From positions 4,541,001 through 4,605,000 of the forward strand of contig JAQISU010000132.1 in the NCBI GenBank assembly GCA_029339505.1: 64,000 nucleotides of DNA. Direction: 5' to 3'. The notes below the pieces were generated by a model. That model had not been told where the DNA came from. It did no database searches and saw nothing but the letters and a program-made list of their open reading frames with translations. Source of the stretch: Unio delphinus (taxonomy: Eukaryota > Mollusca > Bivalvia > Unionida > Unionidae). Position 1 is the first letter of the stretch, and each line of letters starts with the position of its first letter. A program made the position numbers and the translations under genes. Shown here piece after piece: positions 1-10,647 of the stretch.

Positions 1-184
1 ATTGTTATTATTATTATCCCGCTCTAATTTCGATATCGCGGAATCATAAATACATACAATCGCTGAGAACTCGCTATCTGATATTAACGTATCATCGAGT
101 GACGAGGAAATTATTGAGGATAATTGCGAGTATGCGATTGATATAACATGAAATTTAATTACATAATCGTGCAGTTTACTCTGG
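1..184 (-). pseudogene. Fragment of viral membrane-active structural gene
   Basis: The reverse strand is clearly similar to about 21411-21600 of copy B, the C-terminal half of the gene with the hydrophobic segment. Shared nucleotide words include TTAATTAAATTTCAT-like, CTCGCAATTATCCTC and GAGTTCTCAGCGAT. The rest of the gene lies beyond the left edge. It directly follows the pVI/pX-like gene here, whereas copy B has about 3.8 kb of capsid, protease and fibre genes between the two. That marks a deletion junction near position 185-230. Confidence 0.65.
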
Positions 185-747
185 CTACACGACGATATTT
201 GTTTTGTTATTCCGGTTAATATACCTACGATTGTCGCTACTGCAGAAATACAAATTGGAACTACGACCGCGTGACCTCTTTAAGCCACTTCCCGCTATCA
301 TATTTGCTGTCATATGATCCTGATCCCCTTCATTTATCCCTTGTGTGACAAAGGGTGATGGCTCTGTTAATATGGACTCCGCCAAGGATGATAGTTTTTG
401 TTCGACTGCATTATTTATTTTTTTACTAACACTTGCAGACATCTCTGTTGTAGACGGTAACGGCACCGGTTTCTTTCGCCGTCGAACTAACGCTGTTAGT
501 TTATCTTTCTCGGCTGAAAACGCCATCCCGACAAGATCACCAACAGCGCTAATGCTCTTATCACGAATAACATCAATGGCTTTCATCGATAGTTGTTTTG
601 CTAGCAGCGCTATTTTGGAGCGATTCTTGTAAATAATCCTGCAATAGTATCACCGAGACCATCTCCATAGTACACGCTATAAACCGGCAATCTTGAGTTT
701 ACCGCGTAGAAGTTAGTTGGTTTATCATGGTTGTAGTGTATAATCAT
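185..747 (-). pseudogene. pVI/pX-like basic minor structural protein (one frameshift)
   Basis: Read on the minus strand from the ATG at 747, it carries the motif YYGDGLGDTI, a positively charged helical stretch ending VRRRKKP, and a basic tail. A one-base loss near 615-620 (CCAAAATAGCG, against CCAAAAGTAGC in copy B) splits it, so the long ORF appears to start only at 586. It aligns along most of its length with copy B 17185-17649. The last 15 or so codons (185-230) are not shared and come from the deletion junction. By analogy with adenovirus core and minor capsid proteins, it probably binds DNA or the capsid interior. That role is inferred from position and composition only. Confidence 0.6.
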
Positions 748-808
748 TCTTATTCAGTTACTGGTAATTCAATTATTATTTATCTGATCGTGAAAGGAAA
801 CTCGACAA

Positions 809-1942
809 TTAGTCGCTGTGATAGCCATGATGTTGCTCCACTAACTCGTCAATGAAATCTCGAAATGTTTTGATATCCATGATGCCACCTTGAAATAACC
901 GCCTGCATATATCAGCTGCTTCATTAATTATTTCCGGTGAGTTATTTCCAGCTCGTTTTCCTCCTATGAGAACTTCTAATTGTGCTATATCGCCAAGAGT
1001 ATTACCAGGACAACTAGCTAAACCACTACCTGATACCCCGAGAGTCTCACTCTGGGAAAATCCCCGCCCTGCTTTTCTAGTGATATCGGTTGCACCTTCA
1101 ACTTGGGTGGGTTGGGCTACAAAGGGGGCAACTGGTGTCGGTGGGTTCTCTATTTAAGATATCAACTTTTCAAGTCTCTCAAATTCTTTATCATTATGTG
1201 GTAATTGAGACTTACCAATTTTTGACAAATATAGTTTTGTTTTCCAATTTTTCTTAGTATTTATTGTGTCTTTATATCCTTCGTTCATATAATGTTCTCG
1301 CTGACCCTTTGTAAATGAAACGACGATAAATCGAGCGAAATCTTTATCAATATTAACATTTTTAATATAATTTAACGTATCGCTTTTAAATATCAAGATT
1401 TCTTCGTTCGACTTTACTTTCTTGTTTTTATCGTTCTTCTTTAGTTGGTTTAGGTGGTGTGATAGGTGTTGGTATACTAGCAAATTCTTGTTCAAGTTCT
1501 CGTTCTTGTTCAAGTTGTTCAAGTCGTTCTTGTTGTTCTTGTTGTTCTCGTTCTTCTTGTTCTCGTTCTTGTTGTCTTGTAGCAGTTATTATATCACGAG
1601 GAAGTGTTTTTAAAGGTCTTGTTTTGTTTGTTTAGATCTTCTTGCTATTTTTTCAAGTTCACCAAGAAGAGGTCTCTCCGCTCTCGTCGCTTCCTCAGGG
1701 ATATCCCCCCATACAGCTCGCTCAGTGGCTGATATTACATCCTTCGTTGCTGTCGTTCTTGGTTGAAATAACTCCTCGGACCCTAAAGTAAAATCGGTCT
1801 GAAGACTTCGTCTATTTTGTAGTTTTTCGCATACAGAATCACGGACTGGAAGAAATGTTTTAATAGCAGCCAGTCTTTCTCTCGACAGTCTGGTAGTTAA
1901 TGATTCGTTTACCATTATTGAAACAGTAAAGCAATTTTCCAA
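809..1942 (-). pseudogene. Viral structural protein with Gln/Glu-rich coiled coil
   Basis: This is one gene of about 375 codons on the minus strand, now split by two frameshifts and an in-frame TAA (about 1154-1156). The N-terminal part (1610-1942) is charged and helical. The middle (about 1480-1590) is a low-complexity Glu/Gln/Arg repeat that should form a coiled coil, followed by a Pro-rich linker. The C-terminal part (809-1150) contains LASCPGNTLGDIAQLE and a conserved GGKRAGNNSPEIINEA segment, and ends at a TAA at 809-811. The last 170 or so codons match copy B 16543-17128, where the N-terminal half is missing. No named family is recognised. Its place at the head of the capsid block suggests a virion component. 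Confidence 0.55.
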
Positions 1943-2212
1943 TTAGTGTACTACGAGATTGCATTCAAAAAAATATTTTACAACTAATGCGTCATTTCTA
2001 TTTCAACCGCTATTGTTTGTTTGTTTGTTTGTCGACTAAAACTTCCTTGTCGGTAGCGCACCTCTATCCATTGTATTATCCACCGACAGGTACATATACA
2101 TGATAGTGTTTGTATTCATACCTGTTTAACAGGATGCATTATAAATAACCAAGGCGGATGTGATGGGGAAAATGGCGCCGTGAAGTGTTTTAGTGATTTT
2201 AAGTATACTCCT

Positions 2213-2563
2213 TCAGACTACCGAAAGGGGAGGATTTTGATTCTGACTGATCAGTGCTCTAATATTTCTGATTTTCGAATTCACTATCCATTTGGTTTCA
2301 TACTCTTGGCCTAATTCTCTTTTTACTCGCTCTACAATAGTACATAATGGAACAAACACCGTGATATCTTCAGAGTGTACAAGTGAGTCTCGAATGGCAT
2401 TCTGAACTCTCTTTGTCAGCGCATACTTCTTTGAAAGAACGTACTTATTATTCATAATCGCAAAATTAATATCTTGAAAGTCGGCCATAATTTGATCACA
2501 GTTTAGACCATCTGACAATTGTATTTTTTTTCTGATTCGATATTTCAGATAAGATTTCATCAA
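2213..2563 (-). CDS. Uncharacterised small protein, intact ORF
   Basis: An uninterrupted 116-codon ORF, basic at its N-terminus and predicted mostly helical. It has no counterpart in copy B. It sits between the structural block and the truncated polymerase and reads away from the polymerase. Staying open inside an element whose other genes are broken is notable but could be chance at this length. No domain recognised. Confidence 0.35.
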   Translation of the reverse strand: MMKSYLKYRIRKKIQLSDGLNCDQIMADFQDINFAIMNNKYVLSKKYALTKRVQNAIRDSLVHSEDITVFVPLCTIVERVKRELGQEYETKWIVNSKIRNIRALISQNQNPPLSVV

Positions 2564-2639
2564 TAGTTTCAGAATTGATATATATGATAATTATATATTT
2601 CTAATACAAAAATAAACAGCAGCCTATAATGAATGACGT

Positions 2640-5600
2640 CAAAAAAGAACCATCGTTGTGAGTCGAGATTCCAAACCAGGAATTTTGACTGGAATTGACA
2701 AACCATACAGCGAAAAATCTTATCCTGTAACAGCAGTAGTGTACGGGATATATCCGTTAAATAACAAACAGAGTATTGAAAAACTAGCACCAATGAAATA
2801 TTCTTCGTCGTTGAATTGTGTGGCAGAACGAGTAGTAGAACACTTTACAAATGCGTTGCATGGAAATAAATTGACTGATCTAAGACGCAAAAAAATGAAT
2901 TAATGGGGACTAACAGTGCAACAGCGAGGAGCAACAATTAAAGATATATCTAAGTTAGAAACATCATTAAGATATCCAATATCAGTAATGACAATAACCG
3001 GAGAAGTATTACACGAATCGAAATATCAATCAAAAGGAGCGCCAATAAAAATTTTTGATCATAACGAACACGCGTGGACACCTGCAGTAACAATTGTTCC
3101 GCAAATACGAACTGTAAAATATATACCCCAGCTTGGAGAGTATTTCTCTGAGGAGAAATTATTTGATGCTATTTACCAGTTGAGTAAAAAAGACCCTGTG
3201 TCGGTGTGGCTACTTCATAGTTTTGAAGACGATGAATGTAGATTCGATCAGTTTGTTAGACCCAACGGAGAATTGTACCGTACTGAAGCGCTGCACAGTC
3301 AAATGAAAAAACTAGCTAGTGAGTTTTCAACGGAAGACAACGAACAATTACTAACAAACTGTTTTATACTTCCATCATTTGCAGCTCATTTTGCTAGAAA
3401 GAAAAACGCGTGGAAGCCAACATGAAGTGAATTTCTATCAGACGTTAGATTGAGCTGTCTCAAGTACAGCCATGGTGGATTATGGAATACATAATATGAC
3501 CCTGGAGCCATTATTTCCGTTGATATGGTTGCGTGTTACCCCGGGAGTTTTCTCAGGTATGGAGAGTGTAATACATACTTTAAACGATTTGGACACACCA
3601 CACATGAAATGGCTCGTGTTTCGATTAATGATCCATTGCCCGATTTTGATTCAACTGGATTCACTCGTATAGTATCTTTTGAATTGGCTACAGGACTTCA
3701 TCCGTGCAGTTATTTTTGGATTGGTAGACACATGTCTAAAAACACTGGATGCCAATAGTGCTATTGAGATATATGATTGATTGTGGTATGCTGATATCGT
3801 TAATTGTCAGTGGAGCGATTAAATCCTATCGAGCACAAAAATCAATCTGGTTACCACAACCCGATCTAGATAAAATAATAAGCGAACCTTGACGAAGAAT
3901 AACTTATGAAATGGTCCAAACAGTTATTTGAAAACAAAAACAGATATACAAAAGATCTCGGAAGAAGGATAATTGGAAAGTTTACTCAGGGCTGCAAATA
4001 CGACAATAGAAGATGTTCTTCACGGTTGATTATAGACAACGCTGAATACGATTTTATAATCACGGATATATATATTTGCACATATGTCAATCGTAAAGAC
4101 GCATTCATGTCCGATGGAACCAAATTGGGTACAATTGTTACCTAAAACGATGGATACAATCTGCAGTACACACATTTGAGAGCATCTATGTTGGCTTATG
4201 CTTCCATTAATTTATTTTCAATGATAAATAGATTTCCTGACACCGCAGTTAGAGTCGCAACTGATTCATTTTACACAGACATGAAACACAGCAGCGAAGT
4301 AGCTGAATTCACAAATTCTGACGAGAGTTGGGGATCATGAGGATTAAGCGGGAAATGCTTCATGATTATATTCAATCAGAAGATGTTACCGTTGAAAAGA
4401 ATTATTTGAATCGCGATCAGAACTATCTAATGCACCATATATATCTGATCCAATATGTCGATACAAAACAGTTTATTTAAACGGCTCTGGTGGATCAGGA
4501 AAGACGACTCGTGGATTGAATTATTTCGTGGAAAGTCAAACATGATTGTGCTGACACCAACTCACAGACTTGCAAGAGAGATGATACAGCAAGGGGTTTA
4601 GGCGTTTTCTTATCACAGTTTCTTTTGATGGAAAGGAGCTATATGGACTCCTGATCGATTGGGCGAGAAATCTGTTCCCGACGTTGTTATTTGGGACGAG
4701 GTATGCACGATGTCGTTAGAAGTATTAAAAAATTTTCTTGATTGGCTGCTCTTAGCGAACACAAAAGTCGTTATGTGCGGCGATCAGGCCAGCCACCGCC
4801 ATTTGTCGGTTTATCCCCACATTATTGGCTGAAGAATTTTGTAGACTACTATGAAGAAATTAATACTGACCACAGAGCACTTGATGAACAATTACGAGAA
4901 TTTAAACAACTAATCAGATTACAACCGGATAGAATTCAATGTGAAATAGCGAGTGTAATGATTTCGGAAACACCATTAAAAGATTTTTGGGAAACGTGGA
5001 AACCAAACGATTTGATAGTGACAAGTAGAAAGATAGTCAGAGACCCACATCAAATGAAGATATTTGAATTGCATAAAGAAAAATTCGCAACACTTTCAGT
5101 GCCACTTTGTTACAGACCCAAGGATACACAGTGGAAAAATATCGAAGTTGATATTCCTGGTTTGACAGAGTCAGGGAATGAGAAACAGAATTTAGTGTTA
5201 AATGATATTGTGCTGGTTGATATCAATGTCGTCGAAGATGTATTACAGGCTAATAATTCACCGTGGACGCAGCGAAAATACATTCTTCACATACGCAGCG
5301 ACATTCCTGATTCCTGGGCAGCGTAAGAAACATATTCTAGTGTTAAATGATATCGTGTTAGTTGATATCAGCGTCGTATAATTACGCGCTAATAATTGTC
5401 CGTGGACACTAGAATATGCAGCGACAATACATTCTTCACAGGGATTGACTGTATCAAATACAACTGTTTGGATCATAGATAATCGCATTGAATGGTCGAA
5501 TTTAGCTTATCTCGCAGTATCCAGAGTACGAATAATACATAAACTTCGAAGAGTTGTCCTGAAAGACGGAGGTGATAATGACACTATTGTCAATGATGAC

Positions 5601-5862
5601 TCTGTCAAGGACAAAAGCAGAAAAAACTCTCCGGTTATAAATAACACTATAAAAAAAAGAGAATTTGACATTGATGCCGAATTAATAATTACACTGAAAC
5701 AACAACCGAATAATCACTGCGCGAGTTGCAATTGTGTAATGAGTTGGTCGGATAAAGACTCTCGAATTTACCGTAGATAGTAAGAATAACAGTATTAGTC
5801 ATACAAGAGATAATGTGATGCTGACTTGTCTTGAGTGCAACAGGCGCAGAGGCGCTAGTTAA
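2640..5862 (+). pseudogene. PolB-SF1 helicase-HNH fusion, copy A (5' truncated, broken)
   Basis: This is a degenerate protein-primed-type family B DNA polymerase fused to a superfamily 1 helicase and an HNH nuclease. Polymerase motif A is SVDMVACYP (about 3516-3542). Motif C (VRVATDSFY) is at about 4250-4275. The helicase has an intact P-loop, GSGGSGKTT (about 4483-4509), a Walker B-like VIWDEVC (about 4687) and the IHSSQGLT motif (about 5427). The C-terminal HNH has HCASCNC (about 5716) and a downstream TCLECNRR Cys pair, and ends at a TAA (5860-5862). The first 330 or so bases of the copy B gene are absent. There are stops at 2900, 3423 (TGA) and 3493 and frameshifts near 3745, 4340 and elsewhere. 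The segment from about 5215 to 5400 is a partial duplication of the motif before IHSSQG. Its 3' end overlaps the convergent integrase by 8 bases. Confidence 0.85.
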
Positions 5863-6799
5863 GACCACGTGGCGGTAATTGAGTATTCTTGGGTATCACT
5901 TGCAGTTGTTGTCGAGCAAATCCTCGCTGAGGGGCAGTTGAATTCAGTCTATAGATTGCTGGTCTACCCGTAGATCGTGTTATGCCGGATATTTTATGCG
6001 TGGTGACACTCTAAATAGGATCAGTAGTTCTTTTTCTGCCACCTTCGAGCTCTCCTGATTCGTATAAATACCTAACAGTAACATTACCAAGTTTTGATTG
6101 TTTTGAAAAAAAATTTTGTGGATTTTTAGGAATAAACTTTTTCTTAATCGCGTTGATAGGTTTCATGTTGATTGTTCTAGTAATCTCATTATTCAGCGCG
6201 GTAATCACAGCTGGTAATCTCTTGACCCATTCATGAGATCGTTTATCCTGAATGAATTCTTTTGCGTATTGGTATCCAAATAACCGCTCAGCAAGCGTCC
6301 GATTAAATCGTTTCCACAATTGCCTGATTGCAATGTAGTACTATGCCCTCGTCTGATGGTCACATTATGATTCTTCATCGTTGATAGAACCGTACCCTGG
6401 AATTCCTTGCCAGGATCAACTTGTAATAAATTTGGCCAGTGCAGAGGACCCCTTCGATAAATACTTTCAAACGCATCGGCGCCATCAGTTGATGATTTTG
6501 TTTTTTAACGGCTCTGCTTGTTTATATCGACTCGCTACATTAACTACAGTTAGCGCCTATTTGTAACCACCATCATGCGGCAGAAATAATATATCAGACT
6601 GATGAACTTCATTAAGAACGGTCATATTAAAAACCGAGTAGTTAATTTGTTTAGGCGGTGGTAGATAAATTTGCCATATCGCCTGTTTGGATAACCAATT
6701 AGCAACTGGAGTATATTTCACCTTAGCTGCGCTAGCGAGTTTACTAATTGCCACCTTACCTTTCCAGTATCAACTCGGAGAAAAATAAATAGATTCCAT
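5855..6799 (-). pseudogene. Polinton-type DDE integrase, copy A
   Basis: A retroviral-like (rve fold) integrase that would insert the element into host DNA. On the minus strand it begins at the ATG at 6799, eight bases after the PLA2 stop. Visible motifs are WLSKQAIWQIYLP (about 6650-6690), LFLPHD after the first catalytic Asp (where copy B has HQAD, this copy has HQSD), and VDPGKEFQG with the second Asp (about 6405-6430). The third acidic residue lies in a frameshifted stretch near 6315 that now reads WKRFNRTLAER. Further stops lie at about 6765 (TGA) and 6011 (TAG, where copy B has TGG), besides a TAA after LFLPHDGGYK. The C-terminus ends at a TAG (5855-5857), inside the end of the polymerase gene on the other strand. 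Confidence 0.85.
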
Positions 6800-6806
6800 G
6801 TTATTA

Positions 6807-7328
6807 TTAATTACCAGCACGTAACAGCAATTTACCTTTCATCGCCGATTTTATAAACAATAAAGCCAATTTTTCTTTGAAGGATTTATCAGTGTTAGAA
6901 TTCAACACATAAATCAATTTCACATCTGCTATATGTCTGTGTTGCATATTGGTGCTTTTATATGCAACATCTTGAGCGTGATACCCCTTATCAATGTCAT
7001 TTATTGGTTCTTCACCGGGTTTGGGTTGGTTTTGATCATCAAGTCTGATATCGAGTCCTGTCCCAGGTCCACAATAACTATACCCTGGAAGGTGTTTCTC
7101 TCCCGGATACTTTGCCCATGATGTTCCTGGGAGTTTAGCTAGCTTGGCTGCAATATCACCTCCTCGTTTTTTTTAATTATCCGCAGATTTCATTGAAACA
7201 AATCTAAATTTATTTGTACTACATTGTACACACTTACCAGAAAGTGCTGATCGGTTATTTGTAGTTGTAATCGTTGTCAAGTCATCTGTGTCAGTACGCT
7301 TTCTAGACTTCACACAAAATAGATCCAT
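6807..7328 (-). pseudogene. Zinc-ribbon plus phospholipase A2-like protein, copy A
   Basis: The minus strand from the ATG at 7328 starts with a DUF5679-like zinc ribbon. The first CxxC is damaged: FCVKS, where copy B has YCVKC. A parvovirus/adintovirus-type PLA2 domain follows: a YCGPG calcium loop, then the catalytic segment. Here the His of the HD pair is Gln (AQDVAYK, CAA at about 6965; copy B has AHDVAYK). The protein ends RAGN-TAA (6807-6809). Related PLA2 domains in non-enveloped viruses breach endosomal membranes during entry, and this role is inferred by family. At least one stop and a frameshift lie in the linker near 7175. With the His lost, this copy would be inactive even without the breaks. 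Confidence 0.75.
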
Positions 7329-7344
7329 AATATATTATAATAAC

Positions 7345-8016
7345 ATGAATGTAATTGATTTTTCGGTGACAAAAGCAAGAGAATCAGTTAAGCATCATGC
7401 AGCGCTACCGAATTCTATTCGTATGATTATTATTGGACCATCTGGAAGTGGCAACACACAACTGCTACTTACTTTAATAACGAGATGGATGAAATGGAAT
7501 AAGTTGTATTTAATAGCTCCTAGTGTAGACGATCAGCGATGCTACGAAGTGTTAATGGATTTTAACGAGAACGCTTCAGAGATTGCTGGTTATAATGTCA
7601 TCGAGTTTATAACCGATATCGAAGAAGCACAGAGTATTGATCATATTGATGGAGGTATTAACAATTTAGTTGTATACGATGATGTCATATTAGACAATCA
7701 AAAGAATCCTGCTAGGGTATTTTCCAGAGGCAGGCATAAAAGCACTGATGTGATATATGTTACTCAACGATAGACCCAAATACCAAAAGTGATCATAGAT
7801 AACTACACTATTCTTGCTGTATTCAACGGAGTTGATACTCATACGCTACGAAATATTCATCAGCCTTGGTGCGGCGGTGATATGGATTATAATTTCTTTA
7901 GTCGCACTCAGTCAACCACACATGGATTTGTAACTATAAATTTACATGATCCTCGGACGCGATATCGTATCGGACTCGATCAAATATTCGCTTTAAAAAA
8001 ATCATTAACCTCATAG
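7345..8016 (+). pseudogene. A32/FtsK-type genome-packaging ATPase, copy A
   Basis: A nearly complete packaging ATPase of 224 codons from the ATG at 7345 to a TAG at 8014-8016. The Walker A loop reads GPSGSGNTQ, with the essential Lys replaced by Asn (copy B keeps Lys). The Walker B-like segment is LVVYDDV (about 7666-7686). The downstream VIYVTQR sensor-like segment is followed by an in-frame TAG (7771-7773) where copy B has AAC. Otherwise the frame is clean to the end, so this is the best preserved reading frame of copy A. Such ATPases pump the viral genome into the capsid in PRD1-lineage viruses. The gene diverges from the PLA2 gene, with 16 bases between the two start codons. Confidence 0.85.
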
Positions 8017-8143
8017 CAGCAGAAGGGGCGCGACAACCACATTGGCATATGCGTTGTAAGATTTTTTTTTCGTTGCTCGTAAGAGGGTTTTGCTTAACAA
8101 ATATTTACCAGAGACGTTTGTCCAATTCGCCCCCTCTGCTGCT
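8015..8143. repeat. Terminal repeat unit of copy A
   Basis: A 129-bp unit bounded by an imperfect 16-bp inverted repeat, AGCAGCAGAAGGGGCG and CGCCCCCTCTGCTGCT. It begins inside the stop codon of the ATPase gene. Similar units with the same edges occur downstream of the ATPase in copy B, and the same motif marks the left end of copy B. It is read as the right terminus of the element. A separate MITE is the alternative. Confidence 0.6.
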
Positions 8144-8395
8144 GAAACCATATTGATCTTATTACACTATCATCAGAACACACACACACCTTTTTTAAAT
8201 TAATCTTTTTCAGTTTTCCTTGGCTTGTCACAGAATTATGCTTAATTTACTAATTTAAATACAAGACACATCCCACTAGGTTATTAAAATACTCCACTGA
8301 CATCCCACTATGTCTTTAATATCAGTCTAATATACAATTTATAATTTAGTCAAATATACATATTTTAATTTTAGTCATGTAGAATTTTTCGTTTT
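8144..8395. other. Non-coding spacer with a diverged repeat
   Basis: No gene is seen. The stretch 8320-8395 (AGTCTAATATACAATTTATAA and onward) is similar in direct orientation to 13026-13095 (AGTCTAATACATAATTTATAA), so the THAP-type transposon sits between two related AT-rich sequences. Confidence 0.4.
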
Positions 8396-8515
8396 ATAGA
8401 TAGTTCTCATTGACGTCACTAATCCGGGGATTTCCCTACACAACCGCCATCTTCTTGGTCGCACAAGCGAAGCGTTCCTTTGTTTACTTGTATCGCTTTT
8501 TACTAAGATTTAAAT

Positions 8516-10362
8516 ATGAATGAAAAGTCCAAGGCATTACCTTCGAAACCAAGGTATGTCAACACCCTAGATCCGATTAGTAAAACTAGGTATATAGACA
8601 AAATAAGACTGATTGACAACAAAGATCCATACGAAATTCCGAAAGCAGAATGGTCAACTTATGTAAACAAATGCCCCGACATTCAATATCCGGATATTGT
8701 TTACTATCTTGTCAACACGCAAAGTGCTTATACTTTAAGTGACATGAAAGCGTACAAATCACTGGAGTCCTATAATTATTTTGTATCTGGATAAGTGAAG
8801 GAGATGAGCAACATGACCATAAATTCGAAGTGTTTGGTGTCTGGAAAAGTGAGACACTCGCAAAAGATGAATGATACCCCGCTCCACTGTTGGTTGATTG
8901 CAGAAATTGATGGAACTGTTTTATGTGCACACTGTAATTGTATGGCTGGTCTAGCAGAGAGCTGTAGCCATGTAGGTGCATTACATTTTGCTATGGAGGC
9001 AGCAGTTAAGCTGCGGAAATCACAAACAGTGACACAAGAGAAGGCATATTGGCTACCTTCGACTAATTCAGAAAGTTGAAGGAAAGCCTGTGGAAGAGAT
9101 AGACTTTACTTCTGTAAAATCTAAGAAGAGACGTTTAGATGCCTCAATTAGTAATACGCCATAAAATGTAAAGGCTGTAAAAAATGCTCCTAATATTACA
9201 CCTCCAAGTGTTAATGAATTGGCAGACTTTTTTGAAGGCTTGCACTGTTCTGGGACAAAATCTGCATTACTTTCACTTGTCCCTTGTTATGCACACCACT
9301 ATGTACCCAAATCATTGGATAAGAAGTTTCCTTTGGTGTTGTCATAATTACGTGATGAGAATTTTGTTACAGCAGACAAGGATCATTTGTTAGAACATTG
9401 CAGAGAGGTCTTCAAAACATTAACTCTTAATGATGAAGAAGTGAGAAATGTTGAATTAGAAACGAGAAATCAGGCCAATAGCAGAGAATGGCACCGATTT
9501 AGAATTGGATGGATAACAGCTTCTCGCATAAAAGCTGTTTGTCATGCTTCAAATGAAAAGCCACACCAAAGTTTAATTAAGACAATTTGCTACCCATACA
9601 CGGTAAAATTAAATACAAAAGCAACCAGATTTGGATGTGATCATGAAAAAGAAGCACGGAAACAATATATAGACATGATGAGTAAAGAACATGAAAATTT
9701 CTTTGTTAAAGAAAATGAACTTGATTTAAACAAAAAGTATCCTCATCTGGGTGCATCACCTGATGGGTTAGGTTCTTGTGACTGTTGCATGGATGTATGC
9801 ATTGAAATCAAATGCCCTTTTTGCAATAAAGATTCAAAAATTGATGATTCATTTGAATGTTTGGAAACTTTTGGAGGACAATTCAGACTTAAAAGGAAGC
9901 ACTAGTATTATTACCAAGTAAAGTGTCATCTGTTAGTATGTGAAAATGAGTTTTGTGACTTTATTGTATGGACAGAAAAAGAATTTTACTGTGAAAGAAT
10001 TCCAGTTGACAATGAAGTTTGTCAAAATATGTTGATGCAATCGAAACAATTTTTTGAAAGTGCAATTCTGCCGGAACTAATTAGAAAACATTATTCAAGA
10101 CCGACTATTAGTGATAAAACTGTTGTTCCTGTTGACTCCAACACCTTATCATGTGCTTCAAATTATTCAGTTGGGTACATCGCTGGTGCATGTGGAACAG
10201 CTAATCAAAATACTTTGATTTGCATATGTCAAACCCTTTACAATCCTGATAAGGATGATGTTATTGCATGTGATGATGAGAACTGTCCATATATGTGGTT
10301 TCATTTTAAATGTTTGAAAATCAAGAGTTCCTAAAGGTGCATGGATATGTCCATCTTGCTGA
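8516..10362 (+). pseudogene. SWIM zinc finger-YqaJ recombinase-PHD finger protein
   Basis: From the ATG at 8516 the order is: an unannotated N-terminal region; a SWIM finger (CNCMAGLAESCSH, about 8935-8970); a variable linker; a YqaJ/lambda-exonuclease-like domain (WITASRIKAV near 9508, LGASPDG near 9747, EIKCPF near 9804); and a C-terminal PHD finger (LICICQ to CPYMWFHFKC, about 10215-10310). Breaks are in-frame TAAs at 8792, about 9160 and about 9345, a frameshift near 9070, one near 9900 and one at about 10325. Just after that last shift the frame GAWICPSC-TGA (end 10362) completes the PHD. YqaJ-family enzymes are exonuclease/recombinase proteins. A role in transposition is inference from its partnership with the transposase. 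Confidence 0.8.
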
Positions 10363-10647
10363 GAAAAAAATAAATAAGTTTTGTTTATTTCTACTTGCAT
10401 TGTTTTTAATTATTTCTATCAACTGACCTGTGAAAAGCCTATTTATAACCAACCTATACTCGACAATAATAGTATTTTAAGGTTAAAACATAGTTATATT
10501 ACTAAATGTACTTGGTGAAGTCTGTGTTTGACTTGAACTGTGGTGCTACTGAAGGGAAAACATTTCTTGAAATGTTCCATTCTACAACCGTTATATACAG
10601 AGTGAGATTGTTACAGAAAGCAAACAAACTAAAAATAAGTGCATATT
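10363..10647. other. Intergenic spacer inside the THAP transposon
   Basis: About 285 bases between the convergent ends of the two transposon genes. AT-rich, with no ORF or structure that can be supported. Confidence 0.4.

Larger units (their letters stand above)
1..8143. mobile_element. Polinton/adintovirus-like element, copy A (partial, rearranged)
   Basis: This is an integrated viral element that extends past the left edge. From the left it holds minus-strand structural genes (1-1942), a minus-strand orphan ORF (2213-2563), a plus-strand PolB-helicase-HNH gene, a minus-strand integrase and a PLA2 gene, and a plus-strand packaging ATPase. The replication block matches copy B (24.4-29.7 kb) gene for gene. 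The structural block matches the start of copy B but on the opposite strand, with the capsid, protease and fibre genes missing. Homology to the copy B polymerase begins abruptly near 2640. The right end is the inverted pair AGCAGCAGAAGGGGCG (8015-8030) and CGCCCCCTCTGCTGCT (8128-8143). Polinton-type membership rests on integrase, PolB, protease and ATPase occurring together. The order is read from the sequence. Whether this is one inverted copy or two abutting fragments is open. Confidence 0.8.
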
